Positions 45,824 to 58,100 of a stretch of 64,000 nt of DNA are shown here, in pieces. Source of the stretch: Liolophura sinensis (lineage: Eukaryota; Mollusca; Polyplacophora; Chitonida; Chitonidae); the NCBI RefSeq assembly GCF_032854445.1, contig NC_088300.1, positions 37,724,458 through 37,788,457 on the forward strand. The letters are read 5' to 3'. The notes below the pieces were generated by a model. The model saw only the letters and a list, made by a program, of their open reading frames with translations. It ran no database searches and had not been told where the DNA came from. How positions within the stretch are numbered: the stretch's first letter is position 1; each line of letters opens with the position of its first letter. Made by a program: the position numbers and the translations under genes.

Positions 45824-48800
45824 GTGTGTTGTTGAATTACATCATTCAGTTGTGAGTTTGCTTAGGTGTGTTACTTTTGTTCTCAAGAAATGAATTATGA
45901 ACTTAATTTCAAAAGCACAGTGTGATTTGTATTTAACTTAATTGTTGATATTTAACAAAGTATTGACACATACAACTGTATTCTTATGTAGAGTGATGAT
46001 ACCCTAGAAGTGAAGTAAGAGGGGTTGGGGGTTTACTGAAATCATTTGTGTGTGTGTGTATGTGTGTGCGTCCACACAACTTGGGGTTCCACGAAACCAG
46101 TTGAAAACATGATGTAAACACTTTTGCATGCAGAATATTCATGCTCTTTTGAATCAAAATTTACGAAAACGAAAGTTACCCCAGTTGAGGTACTTTAAAG
46201 GGTTACAGTGATTTTATTTGCAGTGACTATGGACGTGCTGCAAGGATTTCCATGAAGTTGTCAGATTATAAATATTTCTTGTGACTTAAACTTGTTCTTT
46301 CTTAATATGTAATACAGTGTATTAAAAATGAACAATACTGCTATGACTAAATACATCCATACTTTGCTTGTAAGTAATAACATATAATTTTCTTTGTTCA
46401 AAGATGCTGAAAGAGAAAGGCTTTGTGTTTGATGTTGCCTTTACTAGCGTGCTGAAGCGAGCGATCAAAACCTTGTTCTTTATCCAAGACGAGCTGGACA
46501 ATCACTGGATTCCTGTACACAGGCACTGGCGACTCAACGAGCGTCATTACGGAGGACTTCAGGGTCTGAACAAATCAGAAACGGCCGCTAAACATGGGGA
46601 AGACCAAGTTAAGGTAAGGCTCATTCAATGTTTATTGTATTGAATTGAAGCTTGCTACATGGCTTAACTCTGACCAGTTATAGATTTAAGTTCATATCAG
46701 GCTTTTTTGTCAGTTTTGGATGGCATTATCATTATTTCAGCCATAGCTATTTGGCTTTGCTCCTGCACATATTGCACAGAATGGTTTCAATAGTATCTGT
46801 GCAGCTGCATCTTTTGTTAGGTAGGTAGGTAGTTTTTGCCCAGCTATAAAACCATGGATTGCTGTGAGTTCAAGTCCAGCTCATGTTGGCTTCCTCTCTG
46901 GCCGTAAGTGGGAAGGTCTGTCAGCAACCTGCGAATGGTCTTGGGTTTCCCCCAGCACAATAATGCTGGCCACCGTCGTATAAGTGAAATATTCTTAAGT
47001 ACGGCGTAAAACACCAATCAAATAAAAAAATAAATAAATAAATAAATAAAAGCATGGAGATGTAAATCAGAACAGCCAAACACACTCATATTGTATAGAC
47101 TTAATTCCAGCACAAGAAACACCACTTCCTGAAGGCTTGTTGTTTTATAGTGTACTGACATTTCAGATCTGGAGACGATCTTACGACACACCACCACCTC
47201 CACTGGAACAGGATGATCCCAGGAGTGCTGCTAATGATCCCAAGTATAGTGTGAGTGTAATGAGATATTTTGAGAATCTGGTATATCAGGGCTCAGTATA
47301 GCATCTATTTATATGTAGACAATGTAGTTGCTGGCCAATGGCGAGTAAAAACAGCTGACGGGCTAGTAAATTCAAAAGCTACTAGTTCTCTTTGGTTAGG
47401 AAAAATGTTGGTGTACGTTTCATGTATTTGTAAGAGGGTTGGGGGGGGGGGGGGTGTTGGATGTGTTGCAACAGGAGCATAGGCGTCAGTATAAAAATGT
47501 GACAGAGAAGGCTACACACCATCATTTAGAAGAGATTGGGTGGAAGGAAGAGTGTGGTTGTGATGCTAAAAGAAATGTTATGCAGTGCCAGTGTGCGGTA
47601 AAGTGTGCTTTGAGTTTCTCCTATTGTAGAAAGCTGAATGTCAACAACCAACACACACCAACTTCATTATCACCAAAATTTTCATTTGTTGCTGGCTCCA
47701 ATAACATTAAATTTTGTACCCCAGTCTTAAGCCAGGTCATGTAGGTCACTGGCTTGTTTTGGTGGCTGCCAGCTCACACAAATCGGCAGTTTCCAGGGTT
47801 TTTCCAGGGACGCAATTCGCAAACCTTTTTTAAGATGCTCTTATTGTTAAACCATTACGCTATGTCTCCTTGGTATATTTGAATTTTATGAATGACACAC
47901 GTATGCTTGACTTGACTTAAAAGTTTGCCTCAGTTATAATTGAATAAAGTTCTATCTCCGAGTGATCAGAGTTCTTCATTACAAAAAAAAAATGCAAAAT
48001 TGCATATTACATTTACTTCGGTGTATAAAACGAAGTAAAATTTTGGAGGGATGATGAAATTCAATGAGGGCTAGCATCATTTGAAAGCTGAAACCCTTAT
48101 TTTCAAGCCCTGTATGTGTGTGTGTATATATATATATAGGTATGTTGTGGTTATTGCACTCAAACATTTTGACTGTTACGTTGTAGCCTATAGGCCTGTA
48201 AAAGCTCATACTGTCTTTTGTTACCTTGCATCCAGGACAGTCCTCTATATCCAAACTGAGTGACCCTGTTTTCTCTTCTAGAATTGTGTTACATGCAGCA
48301 AAGAAATTATTAAAGATGACCTTTAAACCTGAAAAGGTCAAAAGGCACATTGATGAGAACCAAATATCATTTCAGCAACTTTTGAATAATTTCAAAGGGA
48401 TGGTGGTTGTAGTAATGGGAACAAACAGACAGGGCCCTAGCAACACTCCTTTGCCGTAAAGGATTGACGATTAAAAACTACAGATGTGTAAATGAATTGT
48501 ATCTTGACAAAATTCAGCACCGTTGAATATATAAGGTGTGTTTGTTTTCAGCATTTGGATAAGAATGCTGTGCCGTCATGCGAGTGTCTAAAGGACACAG
48601 TGTTCCGAGCTCTACCCTACTGGCATGATGTCATTGTTCCTACCATCAAGGTATGCTACCTGCACGTACACATTCAGGATTTCTGCTCAAGATTAACCCC
48701 ATGTTTAACCCACTGAGTCTATAGGTTTATGATTTTTTACAAGTTATTGATTAAAATTAAGTTGTGAATGTAGGCTCTGGTTTATGATGTCGCAGGCGTA

Positions 48801-49948
48801 ATTTTTCATCCGGTGAAAAAATCTTGGCAGTGATGCCAGAAGGTTTATTTTTAAAAACATCTGTTGAAAAAAAGTATTTCTCTAAAAAAAAAAAAATGCC
48901 CAGAATGCAACCAAAAAAAATGGAAAGTCAGCAGCGCTATTTTTTTTCACTAAGTGTTCTCTGTCATGGGTATAAAATTGCTCAAATGAATCTGAGAAAG
49001 GTAATTTAAGTCTTAAAAAATGTTCTTTTCAGTCAGGACAACGTGTACTGATATCTGCTCATGGAAACAGTTTGAGGGCATTAGTCAAGTACCTGGATAA
49101 GATTTCTGATGCAGACATAGCAGGCCTGAACATCCCTACAGGTACGAACAGCTGGGCGCAATAAAACCCAGCAGCCAGCATGCAGACAATTCAGTTTGAG
49201 GATAAATACAAGTAACATGAAGCAAGAACACATCATGTGTCCACTAACCTCTTTTGCATTGGAAGTTCTGTCCTGTTACTGAAATTCTCCCTAACATAAA
49301 CCAACTGACTATGGTGAGGTATGGTCACCCAGTGTATTTTCAACTGTCTTAATGTCAACTAGGTGATTAAAGTTTTATTTTTTGACAGGCTGGTAAACAC
49401 ATTTTCTCTATAACTCATAGTGGGGACTCTGTGGCAGAGTGATTTGTGTGGCACGCAGCACAATGACTTGGGAGTCTCTCACTAATGTGGTCGCCGTGAG
49501 GTCAAGTCCATCTCTTGTTGGCTTCCTCTCTGGTCGTACATGGGGAGGTCAGCCAGCAACCTTCCTCAAACCATGTCTCTGTCATATAAGTGAAATATTC
49601 TTGAGTATGGTATAAAACATCATTCAGATAGATGAAAAATTCTTTTTTATATTTATGAAACTTAATACACCTGTGTACCTAGCCTTTGTAAAACCCCTAT
49701 TGATCTCAGTGACCATTACTTGTTTGTCCAGGGTAATCAGGGCAAGTGTAATTTGGTAATCTGTCCAGCTATCTTCTACAGACACAGCAAACTTAAGTTT
49801 CATATACTTTTCTTTTTATACTTCAGGTATCCCATTGGTGTACGAGTTAGATGAAAATCTTCAGCCTGTACGGCACTTCTACTTAGCCAGTGAGGAGGAG
49901 GTGAAAGCTGCCATGGATAGAGTAGCCAACCAAGGCAAGGCAAAGTGA
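45695..49948 (+). CDS. PGAM1: Phosphoglycerate mutase, 2,3-BPG dependent (six coding exons, complete)
   Basis: Cytosolic glycolytic enzyme that interconverts 3- and 2-phosphoglycerate through a phosphohistidine. The six exons give 250 codons (vertebrate PGAM1/2: 253-254) with no frame or phase problem. Landmarks: [10 protein letters not shown] with the phosphorylated His (His11), the active-site Arg in [16 protein letters not shown] with the catalytic Glu, WRRSYD-PPPP, and [14 protein letters not shown] with the second catalytic His. The protein ends NQGKAK, like the flexible tail of the family. An 8-base leader lies between the acceptor and ATG, so the promoter is further upstream. It is probably co-orthologous to vertebrate PGAM1 and PGAM2; the symbol is used in that sense. 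Introns hold SINE remnants. Confidence 0.97.
46404..46613 (+). CDS. PGAM1: PGAM exon 2
   Basis: 70 codons with [32 protein letters not shown] and KHGEDQVK. Holds the substrate-binding Arg/Lys residues and the acid-base Glu. Phase 0 at both ends. Confidence 0.98.
46858..47050 (+). mobile_element. SINE family A, 5' truncated, PGAM intron 2
   Basis: Starts at box B (GCTGTGAGTTCAAGTCC) and continues through core to an (AAAT)n tail. The box A half is missing. Confidence 0.88.
47167..47250 (+). CDS. PGAM1: PGAM exon 3
   Basis: 28 codons: [28 protein letters not shown]. Slightly shorter than the vertebrate loop (PDHPFYSNISKDRRY), which accounts for most of the length difference. Donor GTGAGT. Confidence 0.96.
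48552..48650 (+). CDS. PGAM1: PGAM exon 4
   Basis: 33 codons: [33 protein letters not shown]. Matches [24 protein letters not shown]. Donor AAG|GTATGC. Confidence 0.97.
49033..49141 (+). CDS. PGAM1: PGAM exon 5, second catalytic His
   Basis: 36 codons plus [21 protein letters not shown], with the active-site HGNSLR. The intron that follows contains a diverged SINE. Confidence 0.97.
49424..49632 (+). mobile_element. SINE family A, diverged, PGAM intron 5
   Basis: Recognisable head and core (CATATAAGTGAAATATTC) with many substitutions and an internal deletion; an older copy. Confidence 0.78.
49827..49948 (+). CDS. PGAM1: PGAM exon 6 and stop
   Basis: [40 protein letters not shown], then TGA. 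The GIP-VYELD motif and the lysine-ended tail are typical of the family. Confidence 0.97.
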
Positions 49949-51450
49949 AACCCTTAGCGACAGTGCTTGCAGTGGCTCAATTAATACAAATGCCCGGGGC
50001 TGTTTTCATTTTACTGTAAAATTTACTAATATGACTGAAGTGAACTTTCATATTCTAATTTTGCTAATTCTGTTAAAATGTCACTTTTTTTTTTTAAGTT
50101 ATGGTCTTGTTTTAAAGGATAAGTAATGAAAATATGGATGTATCTCCTTCTACCTATCAACTTTATTATTGTTTTTTTTTTGTATTTGATTGGGAAATGT
50201 TTAACAAATCCCATTGTATTGCTCTCAAAATATTTATTATGTCACCCACCTTCGAATGGGGTGAGGCTTTTTGTTTTTGTGCTAGAATTTCAGGCAGCCG
50301 GTGTGCTTTAATATGCTCCTACATGTACTGATCTTAAGTCAAATTTCTCGTATTAAATGAAGTTCATTATTTCATCACATGAACAATGAATGTAAAACTC
50401 TGATGACGGTAATTTGAAGGAAGAGACAAATTAAGGATTTTGTCTATGTAGTCATTAATTTAGAACATATTATACGTCAAAAGTGGGCTGTCATATGACC
50501 AATATAAAGTTGGTATCAGTTTTTGAAATGATATATGAATAGGTATACTGCACGGCTCTTCTGCAGACCGCCATGGCTCAGTTGATGCCTTATTTTTGTC
50601 CACCCAGCAGTCAACACCAATCAGTTGTATAGATATTTTTGGTCAGTCTTACTGCCTGAACTTTCAATATTCCACACAATAGCTTTAGGGGTTTTTGAGC
50701 ATTAGGGCCCTACCGATTTGGCCGCAACTCCACTGAAACACGAGAGAGCTCACTGACACAATGACTGCTCCCATAAGTTTCCGAACAGAATTTCGTAGCG
50801 TTTATCTTGCTTGTTATGTTCAGTGTGTTTAGGGTTGTAAATGATGTCTTTATTTTATGTGCAAATGTTTTCGATTGAGGCATAGTTGTCACTGTTGTCG
50901 GCAGTGTTTTTCACCTGGGCTATCAGCCGAGTTTTCAGTTGATGTACTATAGTAACTACACGTACACATATTCTCTTTACAAATCTTAATTGTATCATAT
51001 TTGTTCAGTAAAGTTCATGGTTGTTGAGGTGGGACAAACAAACAAGTTGTGCTTTAAAAACAATTCAGTCTCCTTTCCATGTATTTTCATGTTACGCAAC
51101 CCTTTTAAAATCTGACTTTTGACAATTTATTACAATTTAATAACTGTGGAATAAATTAGCATTGAAGTAAATTCCAGTAGTATATGTTATTTAAGTTGGT
51201 AAGTATTTTGTTTTCTTGTAAGTTATTATTTGCTTACATCCTTGTACATCTGTACCCAGTAAGCTAAAGTGCATATACTAGAAATAAGAATACTAGATTA
51301 TCAAATTTTTATGTAGTTAAAATGTGTTTTTTAAAGAAAGAATCTTGCATGTGTGAATAATGAATTACCTGCCTGTCGAATCTCAGTGTACATGTACCTT
51401 TAACCGTGAACCGGTTGTTACATCAGTAGGCTTACCATAAATAAAATGTA
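49949..51450 (+). other. PGAM 3' flank / probable 3' UTR
   Basis: No coding sequence. AT-rich, with two plausible polyadenylation signals on the plus strand: AATAAA at about 51151 and again at 51440-51445. Either would give a 3' UTR of about 1.2-1.5 kb. Transcript data would decide. Confidence 0.4.
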
Positions 51451-51742
51451 CAGTCAGATGTTGAGCAGGATATGAAGTATTTTGGGTGTGTGAGAACAAT
51501 GGATTTCTTGAATACATTTATAGTTGACAATGCTAAAGGATTAGGTTCCATATTTAGTGTTTATTTCATGGTGAAATAACCCTGTATGTATTGTCAGACT
51601 GAGACAATAAGATTAAAAAGAAAACAAAAAGGGAGTATACAGTAAATCTCATGAACACGACACTCAGAGTGTGGAGAGTTAATGACCCTGGTTTTATGCA
51701 GCTTTTTTTTTTCAGGCGACACATTCACTTGATTCTGATTGC

Positions 51743-51884
51743 TGTATGTGGGAAGGTCCGCCAACAACCTACAGGTGGTCATGGGTTTCTCCAGGGCTTG
51801 GTTTCCTCTGACCATAATACTGGCTGTGTGGTTGTATAAGTGAAATATTCTTGAGTACAGCGTAAAACAACACTCAAGTAAAAA
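51743..51884 (+). mobile_element. SINE family A, core only
   Basis: GTATGTGGGAAGGTCCGCC to GCGTAAAACAACACTCAAG; no head. Lies in the PGAM 3' flank. Confidence 0.8.
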
Positions 51885-51889
51885 AAGGA

Positions 51890-52416
51890 TTTTTTTGTGA
51901 AGTTTTATTAATTTCATAAGTGCTCCAAATGCATCATTTTAAGGCCTCATTCTTCTAAGTGCATTTTTTACACGCCAAACTATAGGTAAAACTAATTTCT
52001 GCCCACACAGTAATTTACGCCCAGCTCAGTCATCAAACAAAGCGACGACAAACCTCTCCCATTTGTCCAGGAAATGGTTTATTTGTTCCACATACAATCA
52101 CAAGAACAGGTCAATGAAAAACCCTCTGGATATAGTGTCTGTCCTAATTTGAACCTTGACAGTTTTATTAAACTACTCATCATATTGTATTGAAACTTGG
52201 AACTTGTACATAGCTTCATGCCGAGTATCAGATAAAGTTCGAGTTCTGGGTGTTTTGTCTTGTTTTTAAGGTTGATAGTCTTCCAGGCTTCCAGTCTTGC
52301 CAGATTGAATTGAAACTTAATCTATAACTGGTCATGGTGAAAGCGCTTAAAAAAAAAAAAAAAGTCGCCTTGTAGCTTGCCTAACTTATGTCATACCCTA
52401 AGTGTTGGCATCGGTC
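51890..52416. other. No gene seen between PGAM 3' flank and SINE B
   Basis: AT-rich sequence with short chance ORFs only. Confidence 0.5.
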
Positions 52417-52426
52417 TTCCAATAAC

Positions 52427-52785
52427 AGGGACCAGCCCTGCTAGCACAGTTGGTAGAGCGTCCGCGCTGGGAGCGGTAGATCCAGGGTCAATCCTGGGTT
52501 GAGTCACACCTAAGACTTTAAAAGTGGAAATTGCAGCTTTCTCGTTTGGCATTCAGCATGAAGGGGATAGTGTAACAACTGGTTTACCCGTATCAGTATG
52601 ATGGCTCGGGCGTGGTAGCTTACTAACCTTCAGTAAGGTGTCTCAGTGAGGCAGCACTAGATAAAAGAGCAGTGGAAATCCGTCCTGCAAAAAGGAGGCA
52701 CGTTACATGCATTCTAAGGATTCCTTCGTCGCCATATGACTGAAAAATTGTTGAGTAGGACGTTAAACTCCAAGCATTCACTCAC
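52427..52785 (+). mobile_element. SINE family B, full length, with target-site duplication
   Basis: Head GCTAGCACAGTTGGTAGAGC (box A) and GGGTCAATCC (box B), body, and an end CGTTAAACTCCAAGCATTCA CTCAC. TCCAATAAC at 52418-52426 is repeated at 52786-52794. The head can be mistaken for a tRNA gene. Confidence 0.88.
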
Positions 52786-52799
52786 TCCAATAACGGAAG

Positions 52800-54190
52800 G
52801 CAATGTTTAGCAAAAATGTTAGCGGCGGTATCTCAAACAGTACTGCTGATATTGAGCTCATAATCTGCACACATGCAGAGAACAGTAACATGAGGGGGGA
52901 TATATTATCATTGATTTGATGTGTACATATTAAATACTGTAAATTACTGGCTTCCTAACTCATTGAATTGTTTAAAAGAATCAATGTTCAACAAAATGTT
53001 AGGGCTGGTATCTCAAAAAGTACAGCATGTATTGACCTGAAGTTTTACCTGCATATGAAGCATGACACAAGGGGAATGTTCCATTGCTGATGCCGTGTGT
53101 GCACACATTACTTACTGTAAATGACCAAATGCACGATTTCAGTACATCATGTATTGAGTTGGAGTTTAACATTCATGTGTCTCATACAGACACGGTATTT
53201 CCGGAGCCTTGCTACCAAATCTAAGTTTGGTCCTGTTTTTCAGAAGTTTATCCTGTTTCTTCATCTTGTAGGGGATCACTAGCCTTCCATAAATGATTTA
53301 CACTTTGATGTGTCATAAAGGGAGAAAATCTATGCATGACACAGGAACGTTTGGCAGCTTACCTAAAGGTTGGTGGTTTGTGCCATGTTCTCTTGTTTCC
53401 TCTACCCATTAAACTGACAAGTCAAATATTCTTGAGAAATTCATTAAATCCTAATCAAATAACAGCTTTCTGAAAGGTTGAAATATTTTGTTTACCAATG
53501 TCATTTAATTGGGTTACTTTGAACCATAGTGACAACTCATCAATTTTACATTCAGTAAAGAGATATGACATGACACAAATTCTGTACCAGTAAGATTGTA
53601 TACATCAGTTTAGAAGTTAAAATTTCCTCTTATTCATTTGGTGTCAGTAATGGCTGTTAAGGTATGAAATTCGGTTTCGACCACCTGCCTGCTACAGACG
53701 ACTTGCTTCAGGTGAAAATCTGAGCATCACGTGATTGTTGGCTATTGTTGCCTGAAGCAGCTAGAGCGCACGATTGTTGCGGAATATCATGTGACCATGT
53801 ATTGACCAATTGAAACCAAGAATCACTCTGTAAGGAGGTATAAATAACCTTGAGTATGGCCAGCATTTAACCCCATTCAAATAACACTCTTCTATTTGTC
53901 CAGAACAAGGTAACTGAAGTACTTGCAGGGAATTGGTCAGAATGGTTTGAATCACAGTGACAGTTGATCAGATTTGCACTCTACAAAAAGCATACTCATT
54001 GTGACACTCGCTGTAACTTCAGTAGAAATTCACTGAACATGTCTGTACATATATACAACCATATTTACCCCAAATATGAACAACGGATACATAGCAACTC
54101 AGTATCCTATCATTAGCAAAACCTAACCGGACAAGCTCATGTCTAATTCTGAATGGCAAAATCTGATCAAAATGGTGTATAAATCACCGC
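52800..54190. other. No gene seen
   Basis: Possible decayed SINE pieces near 53400-53460 and 53830-53885 (CCTTGAGTATGGCCAGCAT). Nothing else recognisable. Confidence 0.45.
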
Positions 54191-54194
54191 TGTC

Positions 54195-54975
54195 GCTGAC
54201 CACTGCGAGTCTGTCACCGATGGAAATGCTCAATCTGTTGTACCACTGCGAGTCTGTCACTGACCACTTCGAGTCTGTCACCGATGGAAATGCTCAATCT
54301 GTTGTACCAGTGTAAGTCTGTCACTGACCACTTCGAGTCTGTCACCGATGGAAATGCTCAATCTGTTGTACCACTGTAAGTCTGTCACTGACCACTTCGA
54401 GTCTGTCACTGATGGAAATGCTCAATCTGTTGTACCACTGCGAGTCTGTCACCGATGGAAATGCTCAATCTGTTGTACCACTGCGAGTCTGTCACCGATG
54501 GAAATGCTCAATCTGTTGTACCACTGTAAGTCTGTCACTGACCACTTCGAGTCTGTCACCGATGGAAATGCTCAATCTGTTGTACCACTGCGAGTCTGTC
54601 ACTGATGGAAATGTACAATCTGTTGTACCACTGCAAGCCGGTCACTGACGGAAATACTCCATCTGTTGTACCACCGCAAGTCTGTCACTGATGGAAATGT
54701 ACAATCTGTCGTCTCACTGTAAGTCTGTCACTGACGGAAATGCACAACCTGAGGTACCACTGCGAGTCTGTCACTGATGGAAATGTACAATCTGTCGTCT
54801 CACTGTAAGTCTGTCACTGATGGAAATGTACAATTTGTTGTCTCACTGTAAGTCTGTCACTGATGGAAATGCATGACATCATCCTGTCATCTCACCGCAA
54901 GCCTGTCACTAATATAAATGCACATCCTGTGGTACCATTGCGAGTCTGTTACTGATGGTAATGCATGGTGTTGTA
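54195..54975. repeat. Satellite of 43-bp units with 21-bp half-units
   Basis: Unit CACTGCGAGTCTGTCACCGA then TGGAAATGCTCAATCTGTTG; some units carry an extra TCTGTCACTGACCACTTCGAG. Copies are almost identical on the left and decay to the right. It lies between the PGAM and TBCE 3' ends. Confidence 0.95.
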
Positions 54976-55060
54976 CCACTGTACATGTTACAGTTTTACT
55001 CCATTATAACATCTCTGGTTTGGCATGTACAAATTTGCATACCTCAACCTTCCACACGCA

Positions 55061-55147
55061 TCACCAGACCGCCTTTATAGTGTCACTATTTTCAATAGAA
55101 TAAAAGGAAATCTCCTTCAGGTCATTGTCCATCTCAATCTCGAGCCC
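55061..55147 (-). CDS. TBCE: TBCE last coding exon and stop
   Basis: [20 protein letters not shown] then SDTIKAVW and TGA; the vertebrate end is [27 protein letters not shown]. The acceptor ATGAAG lies behind a T-rich tract. This fixes the 3' end of the gene. Confidence 0.92.
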   Translation of the reverse strand, partial: GLEIEMDNDLKEISFYSIENSDTIKAVW

Positions 55148-58100
55148 CTTCATTTGAAAAATAAAAAAAAGCTTAAATTAATGCATGTTTAAAGAGATGC
55201 TTTCACAATAGAGAACAACAGAACTGATTTGAACTTGTCAACTGGATGAGGGGCCCCTATGGCCTAGTGTTAGCATGCTAGTACAGCACTATGACCTTGG
55301 AGCCTCTCAACAATGTGATTGTTGGGAGTTCAAACCCAGGTCATGCTGGCTTCCTCTCCTTCGTACGTGGTAAGGTCTGCCAACAACCTGCAGATGGTCT
55401 GCTAATGCTGGCCACCGTCATATAAGTGAAATAGTCTTGAGAAGGCGTAAAACACCATCAAATAAATGAACAAATCAACTGGATGAACTGAAGTCAGAGA
55501 ACTTTTCAAATGAACACTGGATGGTTATGACCTCACAGCTGAAATTTTTTCTTTAGGGATTTCCAGGTTTAGTGTTGCTTTTATAATTATCTTAGTCATA
55601 TCTCAGCTTTATGACCAGACCAGGTATAACTACAATCTACCACAATACTAATCCCAGCAGAACGATCTTCTTCGGGGTCTCTCCAACATTCTGAACTGCA
55701 AGTGAATTAAGAAACCACAGCATTTTGATTTATGCAGAAATTATTTACTTACCTTTTGGCTGATGTAGTACAGCTTAAGATCGACAGAAGTCACGTGGAA
55801 CAGTCCTCTGGATTAGCGTCTTCAGTTTCTGGACAGACATGCTCACTGTGGAGTATCACACAACATTCATATGTAATATTTCATTTTATTATTCATATAA
55901 AGGTGAAATGTCAGGATTTCCGTCGCTGATAAAAGTGATATCTCACTGACTAAAGTTAGGTATCACTTTTGTTATTACACACCCCGATGCCATGACGTCA
56001 CGAAGAAATATTTTGTTTTATAACCTTCCAATTCAAGCTTAGCAGAATGACGTCATAATACAAATTTAGTCAACTTTACGCAACACGACATGACGTCATA
56101 CAAGATGTCATGTGCGACGCCATGCTATATACACAAGTCTGTGAAGGCCAACAGCTAAGAACATTGCTTTTATAAACTTGTTCAAATACACATAACCATG
56201 ACATTGTCAAACTATAAATAATACAAAAGTGATATCTAACTTTAGTCAGGGAGATATCACTTTTATCAGTGACGGAAATCCTGACATTTCACCTTTATAT
56301 AAATAATAAATAGAGGATATTGAACAGTGAAGGTTCAATATCATAAATATTTTTCCAGTGAGAAGTGAAAATGACAGCCCATGAGATGCAAAGCATATCA
56401 TAAATATTTATGATACTCAACCTTGACTATGCAGTATCCTCAATGTTATACACTGTACCTCCATAAAGATAGCCATGCCCACTGTGTGAGGAGTATTATA
56501 CAACATTATCCGTATGGAAGTAAAGTGAATAACAATCTTATGACAAACCTGTTCACTGTGCAGGGTCATACAACACATTATTGTTGATTGTTAATACATC
56601 ATCACATCTAGACATCTACAAGTACACACAAAAAAACCCCCCACAAAAACACAACCACCAACATGTCTTTATTCTGATAACTTAGTTTCAGATTAAAACC
56701 CTTTGCAATTTTAGACCCAAGTTCAGGAAAGAAACATCATTATGGTATATAATCAAAAGTTACAAGGCCTGCACAAGATCATTTATCTGGGAAAAAACAC
56801 ATAGTACAACCGAAAATTCAAACAGAATTTCAACAGTAAAAGGTTTATGTAAATCACTCTTACATGGTAATTTCTTCTTCAGCATTTTGTCATTTTGGGA
56901 GCTGACGATGCCGACATCTGATTGCTTAAATCAAGGAATACCAAGTGAATAAGTCTAATGTCTGATTTCTTAAAATTAAAATCCACCCAACAAGAACATG
57001 ACCATAAAGAAGGGCGCTAAGGACACATTCATTTATAAATCAATTCTAGGTAACTTTTCATTTAAATATTGCTGCTTTGATGCACTAAAACTTGGATGTG
57101 ATTCGCAAAAGATATTCACCAGAAAATGACTTAAAGTAGGAAGTACATCTTACATGAAGTCTTTCTTAAACCAAAAGATATGCACTAACTACAGGTCACT
57201 CATATACTCAATGTAATCCTGGAGTTTCATTATTCTCATCTGCAGAATTTAGTTTTAAAAATATGAGCAAATTACAAAAAAACCTGACCCACAGACCATC
57301 AGAAAAATCACTTTGAATACATTTACAAAAAAGCAGCCCAAAGATACATTGGACCTGAAATAGGTGAAATACTGATGGTGGTGAGATGAAACCAGGACGT
57401 GCCTTGGGAAACCCACAACCATCCAAAGGTTGTTGACAGGCCTTTCCATGTATAGCCAAAGGGGAAGTCAGCATGAGCTTGACTTAAGACTGTATTGGCG
57501 AGAGGCTCCTGGGTCCTCTTGGCAACAACAACAAAGAACAACCTGCTGTTAGAATACATTTACAAAAGCAGTCCTACTGCATGGAGGATTACCCCTACAG
57601 AATTATTCTAAATAATATTATTTTTGTTTCGTGTTGGGTCTTGTCAAAAAGATACACTGGCACTGAAATAGGTGAAATAGTGATGAAAAAAATTGGTTGT
57701 ATACATGTATATAGCAGAACTTTGTCAAGGATACTGATAAGGCTGTCTTTCAGGGTTTTAGATTCTTCTTTCAGTTCTGAGTCTTCTGGTGCACCCAATC
57801 CTGAAAATGAAGAGTGACGCAGGATATGACAAACCAATCTCGGCCGCCAACACCTACTTTCACAACTACATACATACATGTGCTTTATTTCAACTCGTAA
57901 AATATTACCATGTAGGCACTGCTGGGATATGAGAAGAACAGGTTCTGAGGGGCACAAAAGGTGTCTTTGCTATTTTTTGATTGGAGTTTTATGCTGTGAA
58001 TCAATAATATTTCACTTATATAAGTGAGCATCTGTCCCACTTATACAAGTGAGCATCTGTCCCACTCATACAGGTGAGCATCTGTCCCACTCATACAAGT

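Noticed and set aside
52427-52505. Possible tRNA gene (A and B box sequence)
   Set aside because: Good internal promoter boxes, but no clean cloverleaf by eye, and the sequence continues into a repeated SINE body with flanking duplications; it is the SINE family B head.
54195-54975. CRISPR-like array
   Set aside because: Units abut directly with no unique spacers, and the context is a nuclear animal genome; it is a satellite.
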